From Schaalia sp. ORNL0103 (GTDB lineage Bacteria; Actinomycetota; Actinomycetes; Actinomycetales; Actinomycetaceae): a DNA stretch of 64,000 nt. Numbering within the stretch: the first letter of the stretch is position 1; each line of letters begins with the position of its first letter. The stretch lies in assembly GCF_019429565.1 (NCBI RefSeq), contig NZ_JAHXSA010000001.1:868001-932000 (forward strand). The letters are read 5' to 3'. Under the pieces are notes generated by a model. That model saw nothing but the letters and a program-made list of their open reading frames with translations. It was not told where the DNA came from and did not search any database. The position numbers and the translations under genes are program-made. Positions 9,478 through 16,897 of this stretch are shown here, one piece after another.

Positions 9478-9954
9478 ATGACACACGATCACCAGACGAA
9501 ACACACGCATTCTTCCTCACCAGATCCGCTCGCACGCGGCGGCTGGGTCGGCGCCCATTGGCCCGGCACCCTGATGGAAGCGACCGGCATGGAAGTGCTG
9601 GAGCACAGCGCAACGCGCACCGTGATCTCCATGCCCATCGACGGAAACCGCCAGAGCGCCGGAATCCTCCACGGTGGCGCATCCGCTGCCCTCGCGGAAA
9701 CCGCGGCTTCTTTCGCCGCCCAGATCCACGCGCGTGAAGCTAACCCGGGCAAGCAGGCCTACGCCGTCGGGACTGAGCTCAACGCCTCCCATATCAGTGC
9801 AGGACGCGAGGGAATCATCACCGCGACCGCGACCGCCGTCCACCTGGGCCGCAGCTCGACCGTCCACACCGTGGAGATTCGCGACGAGGCCGACCGACTG
9901 ATCTCCATCGCGCGCGTGGCGAACCGCATCCTGGTGCGTTCAAGCCACGACTGA
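9478..9954 (+). CDS. Hotdog-fold thioesterase (PaaI/MenI-like)
   Basis: Predicted acyl-CoA thioesterase of 158 residues. The HGGASAALAET segment (helix start of the hotdog fold, with the catalytic Glu) and the later GTELNASHI strand are typical of the PaaI/YdiI family, which includes DHNA-CoA thioesterase MenI. A His-rich, poorly conserved N-terminus precedes the domain. The substrate cannot be assigned; menaquinone synthesis or phenylacetate-CoA proofreading are candidates. The gene is divergent from polA with almost no spacer, and a perfect palindromic terminator follows. The position next to polA is recurrent in actinobacteria, so it may be a housekeeping enzyme. Confidence 0.85.
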   Translation: MTHDHQTKHTHSSSPDPLARGGWVGAHWPGTLMEATGMEVLEHSATRTVISMPIDGNRQSAGILHGGASAALAETAASFAAQIHAREANPGKQAYAVGTELNASHISAGREGIITATATAVHLGRSSTVHTVEIRDEADRLISIARVANRILVRSSHD

Positions 9955-9969
9955 GTGCGAGTGCACAGC

Positions 9970-9999
9970 AATGGGGAGGGTCAATTGACCCTCCCCATT
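9970..9999. terminator. Bidirectional terminator between thioesterase and pdtaR genes
   Basis: A perfect 30-nt palindrome (AATGGGGAGGGTC mirrored around AATT) lies between two convergent genes. T-runs are weak on both sides, but the stem is very stable. Confidence 0.65.
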
Positions 10000-10013
10000 C
10001 GCGCATCTTTGAC

Positions 10014-10604
10014 TCAGTCGTCGACCTGGTTGATCACCGCGTCGGCAACCTCGCGCATGGACAGACGACGATCCATCGACGTCTTCTGAATCCAGCGGAA
10101 TGCCTCGGGTTCGCTCATACCCATGTTCTTCATGAGCAGGCCCTTCGCACGGTCCACGCGCTTGCGGATCTCGAAGCGATCCGACAGATCGGCGATCTGG
10201 TCCTCGAGCGACTCGATCTCTGCGTGACGCGACAGAGCGATCTCAACGGCGGGGATCAGGTCAGCGGGGCTGAAGGGCTTCACGACGTAGGCCATAGCGC
10301 CGGCATCACGCGCACGCTCGACGAGCTCCGTCTGCGAGAAAGCCGTCAGCATGACGACAGCGCAGGACAGCTCCTGCAGGATCTTCTCCGCGGCGGTGAT
10401 GCCATCCATCTTCGGCATCTTGACATCCATCACGCACAGATCGGGTTCGAGCTCGAGCGCAAGCTCGACAGCTTCCTCACCGTCGGCAGCCTCGCCAACG
10501 ACCTCGAACCCCGCCTGGGTCAGCGTCTCAACGATATCGAGACGAATCAACCCCTCGTCTTCTGCGACGAGGACGCGACGCGGTTCAGCCTGCTCTTCAC
10601 TCAT
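10014..10604 (-). CDS. pdtaR: ANTAR-domain response regulator PdtaR
   Basis: Two-component regulator that binds RNA to cause antitermination. The 196-residue product has a receiver domain with acidic pair ED (15-16), phospho-acceptor Asp60 in VMDVKMPKMDG and Lys109 in VVKPFSP. A linker helix and an ANTAR domain (about 134-195) follow, with the FEIRKRVDRAKGLLM and EAFRWIQKTSMD segments. The ATG at 10604 has AGGA about 8 nt upstream; another ATG two codons earlier is possible. The cognate kinase PdtaS is not in the window. Its place next to polA matches Rv1626 of M. tuberculosis. Targets would carry paired hexaloop hairpins; none was recognised here. Confidence 0.95.
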   Translation of the reverse strand: MSEEQAEPRRVLVAEDEGLIRLDIVETLTQAGFEVVGEAADGEEAVELALELEPDLCVMDVKMPKMDGITAAEKILQELSCAVVMLTAFSQTELVERARDAGAMAYVVKPFSPADLIPAVEIALSRHAEIESLEDQIADLSDRFEIRKRVDRAKGLLMKNMGMSEPEAFRWIQKTSMDRRLSMREVADAVINQVDD

Positions 10605-10667
10605 TGTCATATTCCTCAGTTTGATCGGTTTGCTCAGCTGCTCTATTGTGGGACACGCACACGCGAA

Positions 10668-10741
10668 GCCCCGATAGCCCAACTGGCAGAGGCGGTCGGC
10701 TCAAACCCGGCTTGTTGTGGGTTCGAATCCCACTCGGGGTA
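10668..10741 (+). tRNA. tRNA with CAA anticodon (Leu), class I shape
   Basis: A full cloverleaf can be drawn. The acceptor GCCCCGA pairs with TCGGGGT (10734-10740). The D arm has GCC/GGC with a Leu-like TGGCAGA loop. The anticodon stem GTCGG/CCGGC closes a CTCAAAC loop, giving anticodon CAA (10702-10704). The variable loop has only 5 nt (TTGTT). The T arm is GTGGG-TTCGAAT-CCCAC. Discriminator A is at 10741, followed by CCG, so CCA must be added after transcription. The CAA anticodon reads UUG (Leu), yet bacterial Leu tRNAs normally have a long variable arm. The gene is divergent from pdtaR. Confidence 0.88.
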
Positions 10742-10835
10742 CCGCCAGTGGAGTACGTGCTCCTAATGGTACCGGCAATTCAGCACGTGTGCGACGTGCG
10801 TAGCACAAATTGATACAGCAAAATCGCAGACGAAC

Positions 10836-10868
10836 AAGGGGCCGACAAGCATTGCTTGTCGGCCCCTT
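10836..10868. terminator. Convergent hairpin terminator
   Basis: A perfect 15-bp stem (AAGGGGCCGACAAGC) with a 3-nt ATT loop lies between the tRNA and the small minus-strand gene, both of which read towards it. T-runs are short. Confidence 0.7.
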
Positions 10869-10877
10869 TGTCACGGC

Positions 10878-11093
10878 TCAGGCCACGACGCTCAGTTCGA
10901 GACCGAGGTACTCGGCAGCCGCGCCCCGGCGGGCCGGCTCGTCAAGGTCGGCGATTGCCTGCTTGACCCTCGAGTCATGGAAGTCGGCGAACCACGGCTC
11001 AACGGCACGTGAGAGCTGGCCGACCTCCAGGTTGTTGGCCACGCGGCCAAACAGGGTGTCGTGGACCGACACGGTCCGGATCTTCGTATTCAT
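10878..11093 (-). CDS. Small 71-residue protein of unknown function
   Basis: I do not recognise a family. The product is soluble, without a signal peptide or membrane segment. It begins with a short beta-like stretch (MNTKIRTVSV), then predicted helices rich in Ala, Arg, Asp and Glu with a single WFADFHDSRVKQAI segment, and ends ELSVVA. It is likely real because an excellent ribosome site (AAGAGGAGAAAGAGAA) precedes the ATG and a strong hairpin follows the stop. A 234-bp upstream gap contains two copies of GTCCACGTG. It stands alone between the tRNA and pyk. The compact helical size would suit a small DNA-binding or regulatory protein, but nothing in the sequence proves this. Confidence 0.7.
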   Translation of the reverse strand: MNTKIRTVSVHDTLFGRVANNLEVGQLSRAVEPWFADFHDSRVKQAIADLDEPARRGAAAEYLGLELSVVA

Positions 11094-11269
11094 TTCTCTT
11101 TCTCCTCTTCAATTCGGGCGCGCCAGAAAACGTGCTTTGTTCGCACAGGCATTCCTGATCACGCCGGACAGCGATCTGCTGCATTACCGCGCCGTCGTTG
11201 GTGCGGCGTCCACGTGTCTCAACGTGTATCCGAGTACTTTATTCCACGGATTTAATTTTGTCCACGTGA

Positions 11270-11315
11270 ACAAACAAAAAGTGCGGGGGTGCCGGCTTAC
11301 CGCCGGCACCCCCGC
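11270..11315 (-). terminator. Rho-independent terminator of pyk
   Basis: A 14-bp stem GCGGGGGTGCCGGC with a 5-nt loop lies just past the pyk stop. On the minus strand it is followed by ACTTTTTGTTTG. Confidence 0.88.
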
Positions 11316-11327
11316 TACTCACGCATC

Positions 11328-12773
11328 TCACGCGTGGCGGGTTCCGCCAATCGCGTAGTCGGCTTCATCTCCGACTTCATGGATACGCAGCATGTTCGAG
11401 GAGCCGGCAATGCCCGGGGGCATACCGGCAACGATGACCAGCTGATCGCCGATGTCCGCCAGGTGCGCGGACTGAACCACCTGATCGAGCTGCCACACCA
11501 TGTCGTCCGTGTGCTGCACTTCGGGCACGCGGTACGCCTGGATACCCCACGACAGGGCGAGGCGGCGACGCGTCGACTCGAGCGGCGTGAAGGCCAGCAT
11601 CGGGATCGGGCGGCGCATGCGCGACAGCAGACGAGCGGAGGTGCCGGACTGGCTGAAGGTCACCAGGTAGCGGGCATCCATGTGCTCGGCGATACGCGCC
11701 GCGGCCTCACAGATGACGCCGGCACGGTCAGCGTAGAAGCCGGGGATCGACGCGATGCGCTCGCCGCCGTTCTCTTCCGTCGACTCGATGATCGCGGCCA
11801 TCGTGCGCACCGTCTCGATCGGGAACGCGCCGACCGAAGTCTCGCCGGAAAGCATGACCGCATCGGCGCCGTCGAGGATCGCGTTGGCGCAGTCGGAGGC
11901 CTCGGCGCGCGTCGGGCGCGGATTCTTGATCATGGAATCCATGACCTGCGTCGCGACGATGACGGGCTTGGCGGCAATGCGGGCGAGTTCGATCGCGCGC
12001 TTCTGGACCAGCGGAACAGCCTCGAGGGGCATCTCAACACCGAGGTCACCGCGGGCGACCATGATGCCGTCGAAGGCCTCGATGATGTCTTCCAGCGCCT
12101 CGACAGCCTGCGGCTTCTCGATCTTGGCGATGACCGGGATGCGCTTGCCCATCTCGTCCATGATCTCGTGGACGTCCTTGATGTCCTCGGCGGAACGCAC
12201 GAAGGACAGGGCGATGAAGTCGGCATCCTGCTCAATACCCCAGCGCAGATCCTCCTTGTCCTTCTCGGACAGGGCGGGAACGGAGACGGCGACGCCAGGC
12301 AGGTTAAGGCCCTTGTGGTCCGAGACCATGCCGGGAACCTCGACGCGGGTAACGACGTCGGTATCGGTGACCTCGACGACGCGGACCGCGACGTTACCGT
12401 CGTCGATCAGCAGGCGGTCGCCGGGAGCGCAGTCACCGGGCAGGCCCTTGAAAGTCGTACCGACGAGTTCCTTAGTGCCGGGAACGTCGCGGGTCGTGAT
12501 GGTGAAGGTGTCACCGATCTTCAGTTCCTGGGGACCATCCTGGAACGTCTCCAGGCGGATCTTGGGGCCCTGGAGGTCGACGAGAACCGCGATCGCGCGG
12601 CCGGACGTCGCAGACGCCTTTCGCACGCGCGCAATGACGGCCTCGTGTTCCTCAGCCTTTCCATGCGACCGGTTGATACGCGCGACATCCATGCCGGCGT
12701 CCACCAGCGCCTGGAGCTGCTCAGGGGATTCAGTGGCAGGTCCAATAGTGCAGACAATCTTAGCTCGACGCAT
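11328..12773 (-). CDS. pyk: Pyruvate kinase
   Basis: Converts phosphoenolpyruvate and ADP to pyruvate and ATP, the last step of glycolysis. The 481-residue product begins MRRAKIVCTIGPAT. It has the active-site lysine motif IPVIAKIEKPQAVE, the MVARGDLGVE motif, the ATQVMDSMI-NPRPTRAE region, and a C-terminal regulatory domain containing LLSRMRRP. The ATG at 12773 fits family N-termini and no ribosome site precedes it. Instead a TAAACT lies 7 nt upstream, so the transcript may be leaderless. lgt lies 125 bp upstream, an arrangement kept in other actinobacteria. Confidence 0.96.
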   Translation of the reverse strand: MRRAKIVCTIGPATESPEQLQALVDAGMDVARINRSHGKAEEHEAVIARVRKASATSGRAIAVLVDLQGPKIRLETFQDGPQELKIGDTFTITTRDVPGTKELVGTTFKGLPGDCAPGDRLLIDDGNVAVRVVEVTDTDVVTRVEVPGMVSDHKGLNLPGVAVSVPALSEKDKEDLRWGIEQDADFIALSFVRSAEDIKDVHEIMDEMGKRIPVIAKIEKPQAVEALEDIIEAFDGIMVARGDLGVEMPLEAVPLVQKRAIELARIAAKPVIVATQVMDSMIKNPRPTRAEASDCANAILDGADAVMLSGETSVGAFPIETVRTMAAIIESTEENGGERIASIPGFYADRAGVICEAAARIAEHMDARYLVTFSQSGTSARLLSRMRRPIPMLAFTPLESTRRRLALSWGIQAYRVPEVQHTDDMVWQLDQVVQSAHLADIGDQLVIVAGMPPGIAGSSNMLRIHEVGDEADYAIGGTRHA

Positions 12774-12786
12774 AGGTATGAGTTTA
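12774..12786 (-). promoter_or_regulatory. Putative -10 element for a leaderless pyk transcript
   Basis: TAAACT (12781-12786, minus strand) fits the actinobacterial TANNNT -10 consensus and ends 7 nt before the pyk ATG. Initiation would then fall at or next to the A of ATG. No good -35 hexamer was found. Confidence 0.4.
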
Positions 12787-12898
12787 CCGTCCAATCACAG
12801 TTGAAACGAGGAGGATGCGCACCGGGTTGACGTGATCATTCCCATGAATCCGCCCGTGGTGGGACCTCTGGCACACGGATTGTGCGCACGGAGCGAGT

Positions 12899-13858
12899 CT
12901 AAAACTGCTCGAGAGTGCTCTCTTCAGCAGTTTCATCCTCACTCACGCTGGTCCCCACAACATCGTCAGCATCGGATTCACTGGCGCAAGTGTGCAGGTC
13001 TTGGCCTTCTCCGTCCGCGTTTTCCGCAGTCGTCTCAGTGACCACGCGCGTCGGGCGCCCAAGCCGGCCAGCGACGACGAACACCAGTGCTCCGAGTGCG
13101 AACACGAGCAGGGAGGTCCACACGTTGAGGCGCAGGCCCAAGATTCTGTGCGCATCGTCGATGCGCAGCATCTCAATCCAGCATCGGCCGGCCGTGTAAG
13201 CCATCAGGTACAGACCGAACACCTGTCCCCCGGCGAAGCGGTGACGCCGGTCGAGCCACACGATGAGCGCGGCAGCGGCGAGGTTCCACAGGCACTCGTA
13301 GAGGAACGTCGGATGGAACAGCGTCCCCGCGGGGTATCCGGCCGGCATGTGCGCAGCGTCGATCTGAAGACCCCACGGCAGGGTCGTCGGAGCGCCGAAG
13401 AGCTCCTGGTTGAACCAGTTTCCCCAACGGCCGATCGCTTGGGCAATCAGCAGAGCCGGAGCCAGGGAGTCGGCGATTGGGCCGAGGCGGACGCCCGCAC
13501 GTTTGACCGCGATATACACGCCGAGCGCGCCGAAGGCGACGCCGCCCCAAATGCCCAGGCCTCCACGCCAAATCTGGAAAGCGAGCATCGGGTCACCACC
13601 CGGACCGAAGTAAGCATCCGGGGACGTGATGACGTGGTAGATGCGCGCGCCGACGACGCCGAGCGGGATCGCCCAGAGCGCGGCGTCGTATAGCGTGTCC
13701 GGGTTTCCACCGCGGTCGCGGTAACGGCGTGCCGTCCACCAGACGCCGATGATCATGCCTGCGGCGATGATGATGCCGTAGGCCCGCAGCGGAATCGGCC
13801 CGAGGTACCAGACCCCCTGCGAGGGCGACGGGATACCGGCCGCGATGAGGGCGCTCAC
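12899..13858 (-). CDS. lgt: Prolipoprotein diacylglyceryl transferase
   Basis: Membrane enzyme that attaches diacylglycerol to the lipobox Cys of prolipoproteins. The 319 residues form about seven membrane segments and contain the signature GRWGNWFNQELFG (about 142-154) and the GGLGIWGG loop. The C-terminal 50 residues are a soluble acidic tail (many Asp, Glu, Ser), probably disordered, as in several actinobacterial Lgt proteins. The start GTG overlaps the trpA stop by 4 nt, so it is probably translated with the trp genes. One expected substrate in this window is the lipoprotein at 32758-33795. Confidence 0.95.
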   Translation of the reverse strand: MSALIAAGIPSPSQGVWYLGPIPLRAYGIIIAAGMIIGVWWTARRYRDRGGNPDTLYDAALWAIPLGVVGARIYHVITSPDAYFGPGGDPMLAFQIWRGGLGIWGGVAFGALGVYIAVKRAGVRLGPIADSLAPALLIAQAIGRWGNWFNQELFGAPTTLPWGLQIDAAHMPAGYPAGTLFHPTFLYECLWNLAAAALIVWLDRRHRFAGGQVFGLYLMAYTAGRCWIEMLRIDDAHRILGLRLNVWTSLLVFALGALVFVVAGRLGRPTRVVTETTAENADGEGQDLHTCASESDADDVVGTSVSEDETAEESTLEQF

Positions 13859-14664
13859 GCGCGTGCCCCGGTGACGCCGGACTTCAGCTCGGTGGCGAGC
13901 TCACCCAGGGCCTTCAGGCCACGGTCGATGTTCTCGTCGAACAGAGTCTTGACGAGCGCGGATCCGACGATGACACCGTCCGCGTAGGCGCCGATCTCGC
14001 GGGCCTGAGCGCCGTTGGAGACGCCGAGGCCCACGCACACGCGCTCGGCTCCGGCGGCCCGGGTACGCTCCACGACGTCGGCGACGTGAGCGCCGACCGC
14101 TGCACGCGCACCCGTCACACCCATCGACGAGGCCGCGTAGACCCAGCCGCGCGAGTGCTCGGCGATGAGCTTGAGGCGATGCTCGGGGGACGAAGGAGCG
14201 CTCAGATAAATTCGTTCGAGGTCGTACTTGTCCGACGCCGCCTCCCACTGCGCGCCCTCTTCGGGCGGCAGGTCCGGCGTAATGAGGCCGGAGCCGCCAA
14301 CGGCGGCGAAGTCCTTGGCGAAGCGCTCGACGCCCCACCACTCGACGGGGTTCCAGTAGGTCATGGAGCAGGTCGAGATACCGTACGAGGTCAGCTCGTC
14401 GACCGCGTGGAAGAGGTCCTCGAGGTGCGTGCCGTGCTCGAGAGCGGCGACGGTCGCACGCTGGATGGTCGGGCCGTCCATGCCTGGATCGGAGTACGGG
14501 AAGCCGAGCTCGATGACGTCGACGCCGCAGTCCGCCAGGACCTTACCCGCGCGGATTGACTCCTCGACCGACGGGAAGCCCACGGGCAGATATGCGATGA
14601 GCGCAGCGTCGCCGCGCTGGAGGGCGGCGTCAATCGCGACCGCTGAATGGGGTGCACGCGTCAT
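13855..14664 (-). CDS. trpA: Tryptophan synthase alpha chain
   Basis: Cleaves indole-3-glycerol phosphate to indole and glyceraldehyde 3-phosphate. It works in complex with TrpB. The 269-residue product has the motif IELGFPYSDPGMDGPTIQ, giving catalytic Glu52 and Asp63. The C-terminal phosphate-binding region VCVGLGVSNGAQA and GVIVGSALV is intact. The ATG lies one base after the trpB stop (TGACATG), so it is translationally coupled. The last base pairs overlap the lgt start. Confidence 0.96.
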   Translation of the reverse strand: MTRAPHSAVAIDAALQRGDAALIAYLPVGFPSVEESIRAGKVLADCGVDVIELGFPYSDPGMDGPTIQRATVAALEHGTHLEDLFHAVDELTSYGISTCSMTYWNPVEWWGVERFAKDFAAVGGSGLITPDLPPEEGAQWEAASDKYDLERIYLSAPSSPEHRLKLIAEHSRGWVYAASSMGVTGARAAVGAHVADVVERTRAAGAERVCVGLGVSNGAQAREIGAYADGVIVGSALVKTLFDENIDRGLKALGELATELKSGVTGARA

Positions 14665-14665
14665 G

Positions 14666-15961
14666 TCACTTCTCCTCGTTCTCGTCCAGGACGGCAACGC
14701 CCGACGGGCCGGCGCTGGGGTCGATGACCTGAAGCTTCGCGTGTCCGTAGCCGAACCACCGCGACGCCGTATCCACGTCCTTGTCGCCGCGACCCGACAC
14801 GGTCACGATCACGATGGGCTCCTCACCGGGTGCGAACGGGCCCTCGGCCTCGGACTTCGCGCGGGCCCAGGCGCGCACGCCGGCGAGGGCGTGCGAGGAC
14901 TCGATAGCGGGAATGATGCCCTCCGTGCGCGACAGGTGCAGGAAAGCATCCATGGCCTCGGCGTCGGAAATAGGCATGTACGAGGCTCGTCCGGAACGCG
15001 CCAACCACGCGTGCTGCGGGCCAACACCCGGGTAGTCCAGACCGGCAGAAATTGAGTGGGAGGCCTTCGTCTGGCCGTCGCGTTCCTGCAGCACGAACGT
15101 GCGCGCACCGTGCAGAACGCCCACCTCGTCGGCGGTAATAGAGGCCGCGTGTCGCCCGGTCTCGAAGCCGTCACCGGCCGCCTCGCAACCGAGCAGCTCG
15201 ACGCTGGGATCATCGATGAAAGCGGTGAACGAGCCAATCGCGTTGGAGCCGCCGCCCACGCAGGCCACGACGACGTCGGGGAGGCGTCCCTCGGCGGCGA
15301 GCAGCTGTGCGCGCGCCTCGTCGCCGATGACGCGCTGAAGGTCGCGCACCAGCTCCGGGAACGGGTGCGGGCCGGCGGCCGTGCCGAAGATGTAGTTGGT
15401 CGTCTCCACGTTGGTCACCCAGTCGCGGAAGGCCTCGTTGATCGCGTCCTTGAGGGTCGCCGATCCAGCCGTCACGGCGATAACCTCGGCACCGAGCATC
15501 TGCATGCGCGCGACGTTCAGCGCCTGGCGCTCGGTGTCCTCACGTCCCATGTAGATCGTGCAGTCGAGGCCAAGGAGAGCAGCTGCGGTCGCGGTGGCCA
15601 CGCCGTGCTGGCCAGCGCCGGTCTCGGCGATGACACGCGTTTTGCCCAGCTCCTTGGTGAGCAAGGCCTGGCCAAGCACGTTGTTGATCTTGTGCGAGCC
15701 CGTGTGGTTCAGGTCCTCGCGCTTGAGGAAGACACGCACACCGCCCAGGTCGGCTGCGAAACGCGGTGCCTCGGTCAGCAGCGAGGGACGTCCGGCGTAG
15801 TTCAGGAACAGGTCGCGCAGACGGCGCTGGAACGACTTGTCGCGCCACAGGCGCTTCCACGCGGCCTCAACCTCTTCGAGGGGGCCCATGAGGGACTCGG
15901 CGACGAAGCGTCCACCGAAATCACCGAAGTACGGTCCTTGCGCAAAGTTCTCGGCAACCAT
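14666..15961 (-). CDS. trpB: Tryptophan synthase beta chain
   Basis: PLP enzyme that condenses indole with serine to make tryptophan. The 431-residue product has the PLP lysine in [11 protein letters not shown] (Lys91), the [10 protein letters not shown] loop, and the glycine-rich phosphate site [10 protein letters not shown]. Its length and N-terminus ([10 protein letters not shown]) fit TrpB1. The ATG shares one base with the trpC stop (TGATG). It is flanked by trpC and trpA in a tight operon. Confidence 0.97.
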   Translation of the reverse strand: MVAENFAQGPYFGDFGGRFVAESLMGPLEEVEAAWKRLWRDKSFQRRLRDLFLNYAGRPSLLTEAPRFAADLGGVRVFLKREDLNHTGSHKINNVLGQALLTKELGKTRVIAETGAGQHGVATATAAALLGLDCTIYMGREDTERQALNVARMQMLGAEVIAVTAGSATLKDAINEAFRDWVTNVETTNYIFGTAAGPHPFPELVRDLQRVIGDEARAQLLAAEGRLPDVVVACVGGGSNAIGSFTAFIDDPSVELLGCEAAGDGFETGRHAASITADEVGVLHGARTFVLQERDGQTKASHSISAGLDYPGVGPQHAWLARSGRASYMPISDAEAMDAFLHLSRTEGIIPAIESSHALAGVRAWARAKSEAEGPFAPGEEPIVIVTVSGRGDKDVDTASRWFGYGHAKLQVIDPSAGPSGVAVLDENEEK

Positions 15962-16809
15962 CACTGTCCTTCCTGACGCGCCGCGGCGACGCGAGCCTTA
16001 CGATCCGTTCGCAGAGCGGGATGCTGCCCGGCACTCACCATGTCCTGGATGCTCGCGCGGGGGTCGCCCGACGTCACGAGCGCTTCTCCGACGAGAACAG
16101 CGTCCGCGCCCCACTTGGCGTATTCAAAAACATCATGAGCATTCGCGACGCCAGATTCGGCGACCGCGACAACGTCCTGGGGAATCACGTCGATGACCTG
16201 CTCGACGGTCGAGCGGTCCACTTCCAACGTCTTCAGATTGCGAGCGTTAACGCCAATGATCGAGGCACCGGCCTCCATCGCACGCAGAGCTTCGAGTCGC
16301 GAGTGCGTCTCCACCAGCGCCTCCATGCCCAGCGACCGGGTTCGTTCCAGCAGAGAAACGAGCACATTCTGCTCCAGCGCGGCAACGATCAGGAGCACGA
16401 GGTCAGCGCCGTGAGCACGCGCCTCGTGGATCTGATACGGAGTGACGATAAAGTCCTTGCGCAGGATCGGAATGTCGACGGCCGCGCGCACAGCGTCAAG
16501 ATCCGCGAGCGAACCGTTGAAGCGACGCTGCTCGGTGAGCACTGAGATGACCGACGCTCCCCCGGCCTCGTACGTCGACGCGAGAGCGGCTGGATCCGGG
16601 ATCGCTGCAAGCGCACCCTTGGACGGCGAAGACCGCTTGACCTCGGAGATGATCTTGACGGCACCATCGCGGCCCCGCAGGGCGCCGAGCGCATCCTTCG
16701 CCTCCGGGACCTGGGTCTCCATCTCCTTGATCCGAGCCAGAGGGACGCGGTCTTCACGCTCTTTCAGGTCCTGACGGACCCCAGCGATAATGTCATCGAG
16801 AACGCTCAC
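15961..16809 (-). CDS. trpC: Indole-3-glycerol phosphate synthase
   Basis: Ring closure of CdRP to indole-3-glycerol phosphate. It is a single-domain TIM barrel of 282 residues, not fused to TrpF. Visible motifs are [14 protein letters not shown] near residue 55 (catalytic Lys), [26 protein letters not shown] and VAESGVAN. The start is GTG with GGGAG just upstream. It is separated from trpE by about 88 bp, where many actinobacteria have a small Trp-associated membrane protein. No such gene is visible in the gap. Confidence 0.96.
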   Translation of the reverse strand: MSVLDDIIAGVRQDLKEREDRVPLARIKEMETQVPEAKDALGALRGRDGAVKIISEVKRSSPSKGALAAIPDPAALASTYEAGGASVISVLTEQRRFNGSLADLDAVRAAVDIPILRKDFIVTPYQIHEARAHGADLVLLIVAALEQNVLVSLLERTRSLGMEALVETHSRLEALRAMEAGASIIGVNARNLKTLEVDRSTVEQVIDVIPQDVVAVAESGVANAHDVFEYAKWGADAVLVGEALVTSGDPRASIQDMVSAGQHPALRTDRKARVAAARQEGQ

Positions 16810-16897
16810 GACGCTCCCCTTTCAGGCAGAAATGATCAATCCTCACCTAGGCTAGCGAAAAATGGCCACCAACGAGTCAGCCATCCCGCACTACGGG

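Noticed and set aside
11258-11266. DnaA box (TTGTCCACG)
   Set aside because: A single copy with one mismatch. No cluster of boxes or dnaA/dnaN genes nearby.
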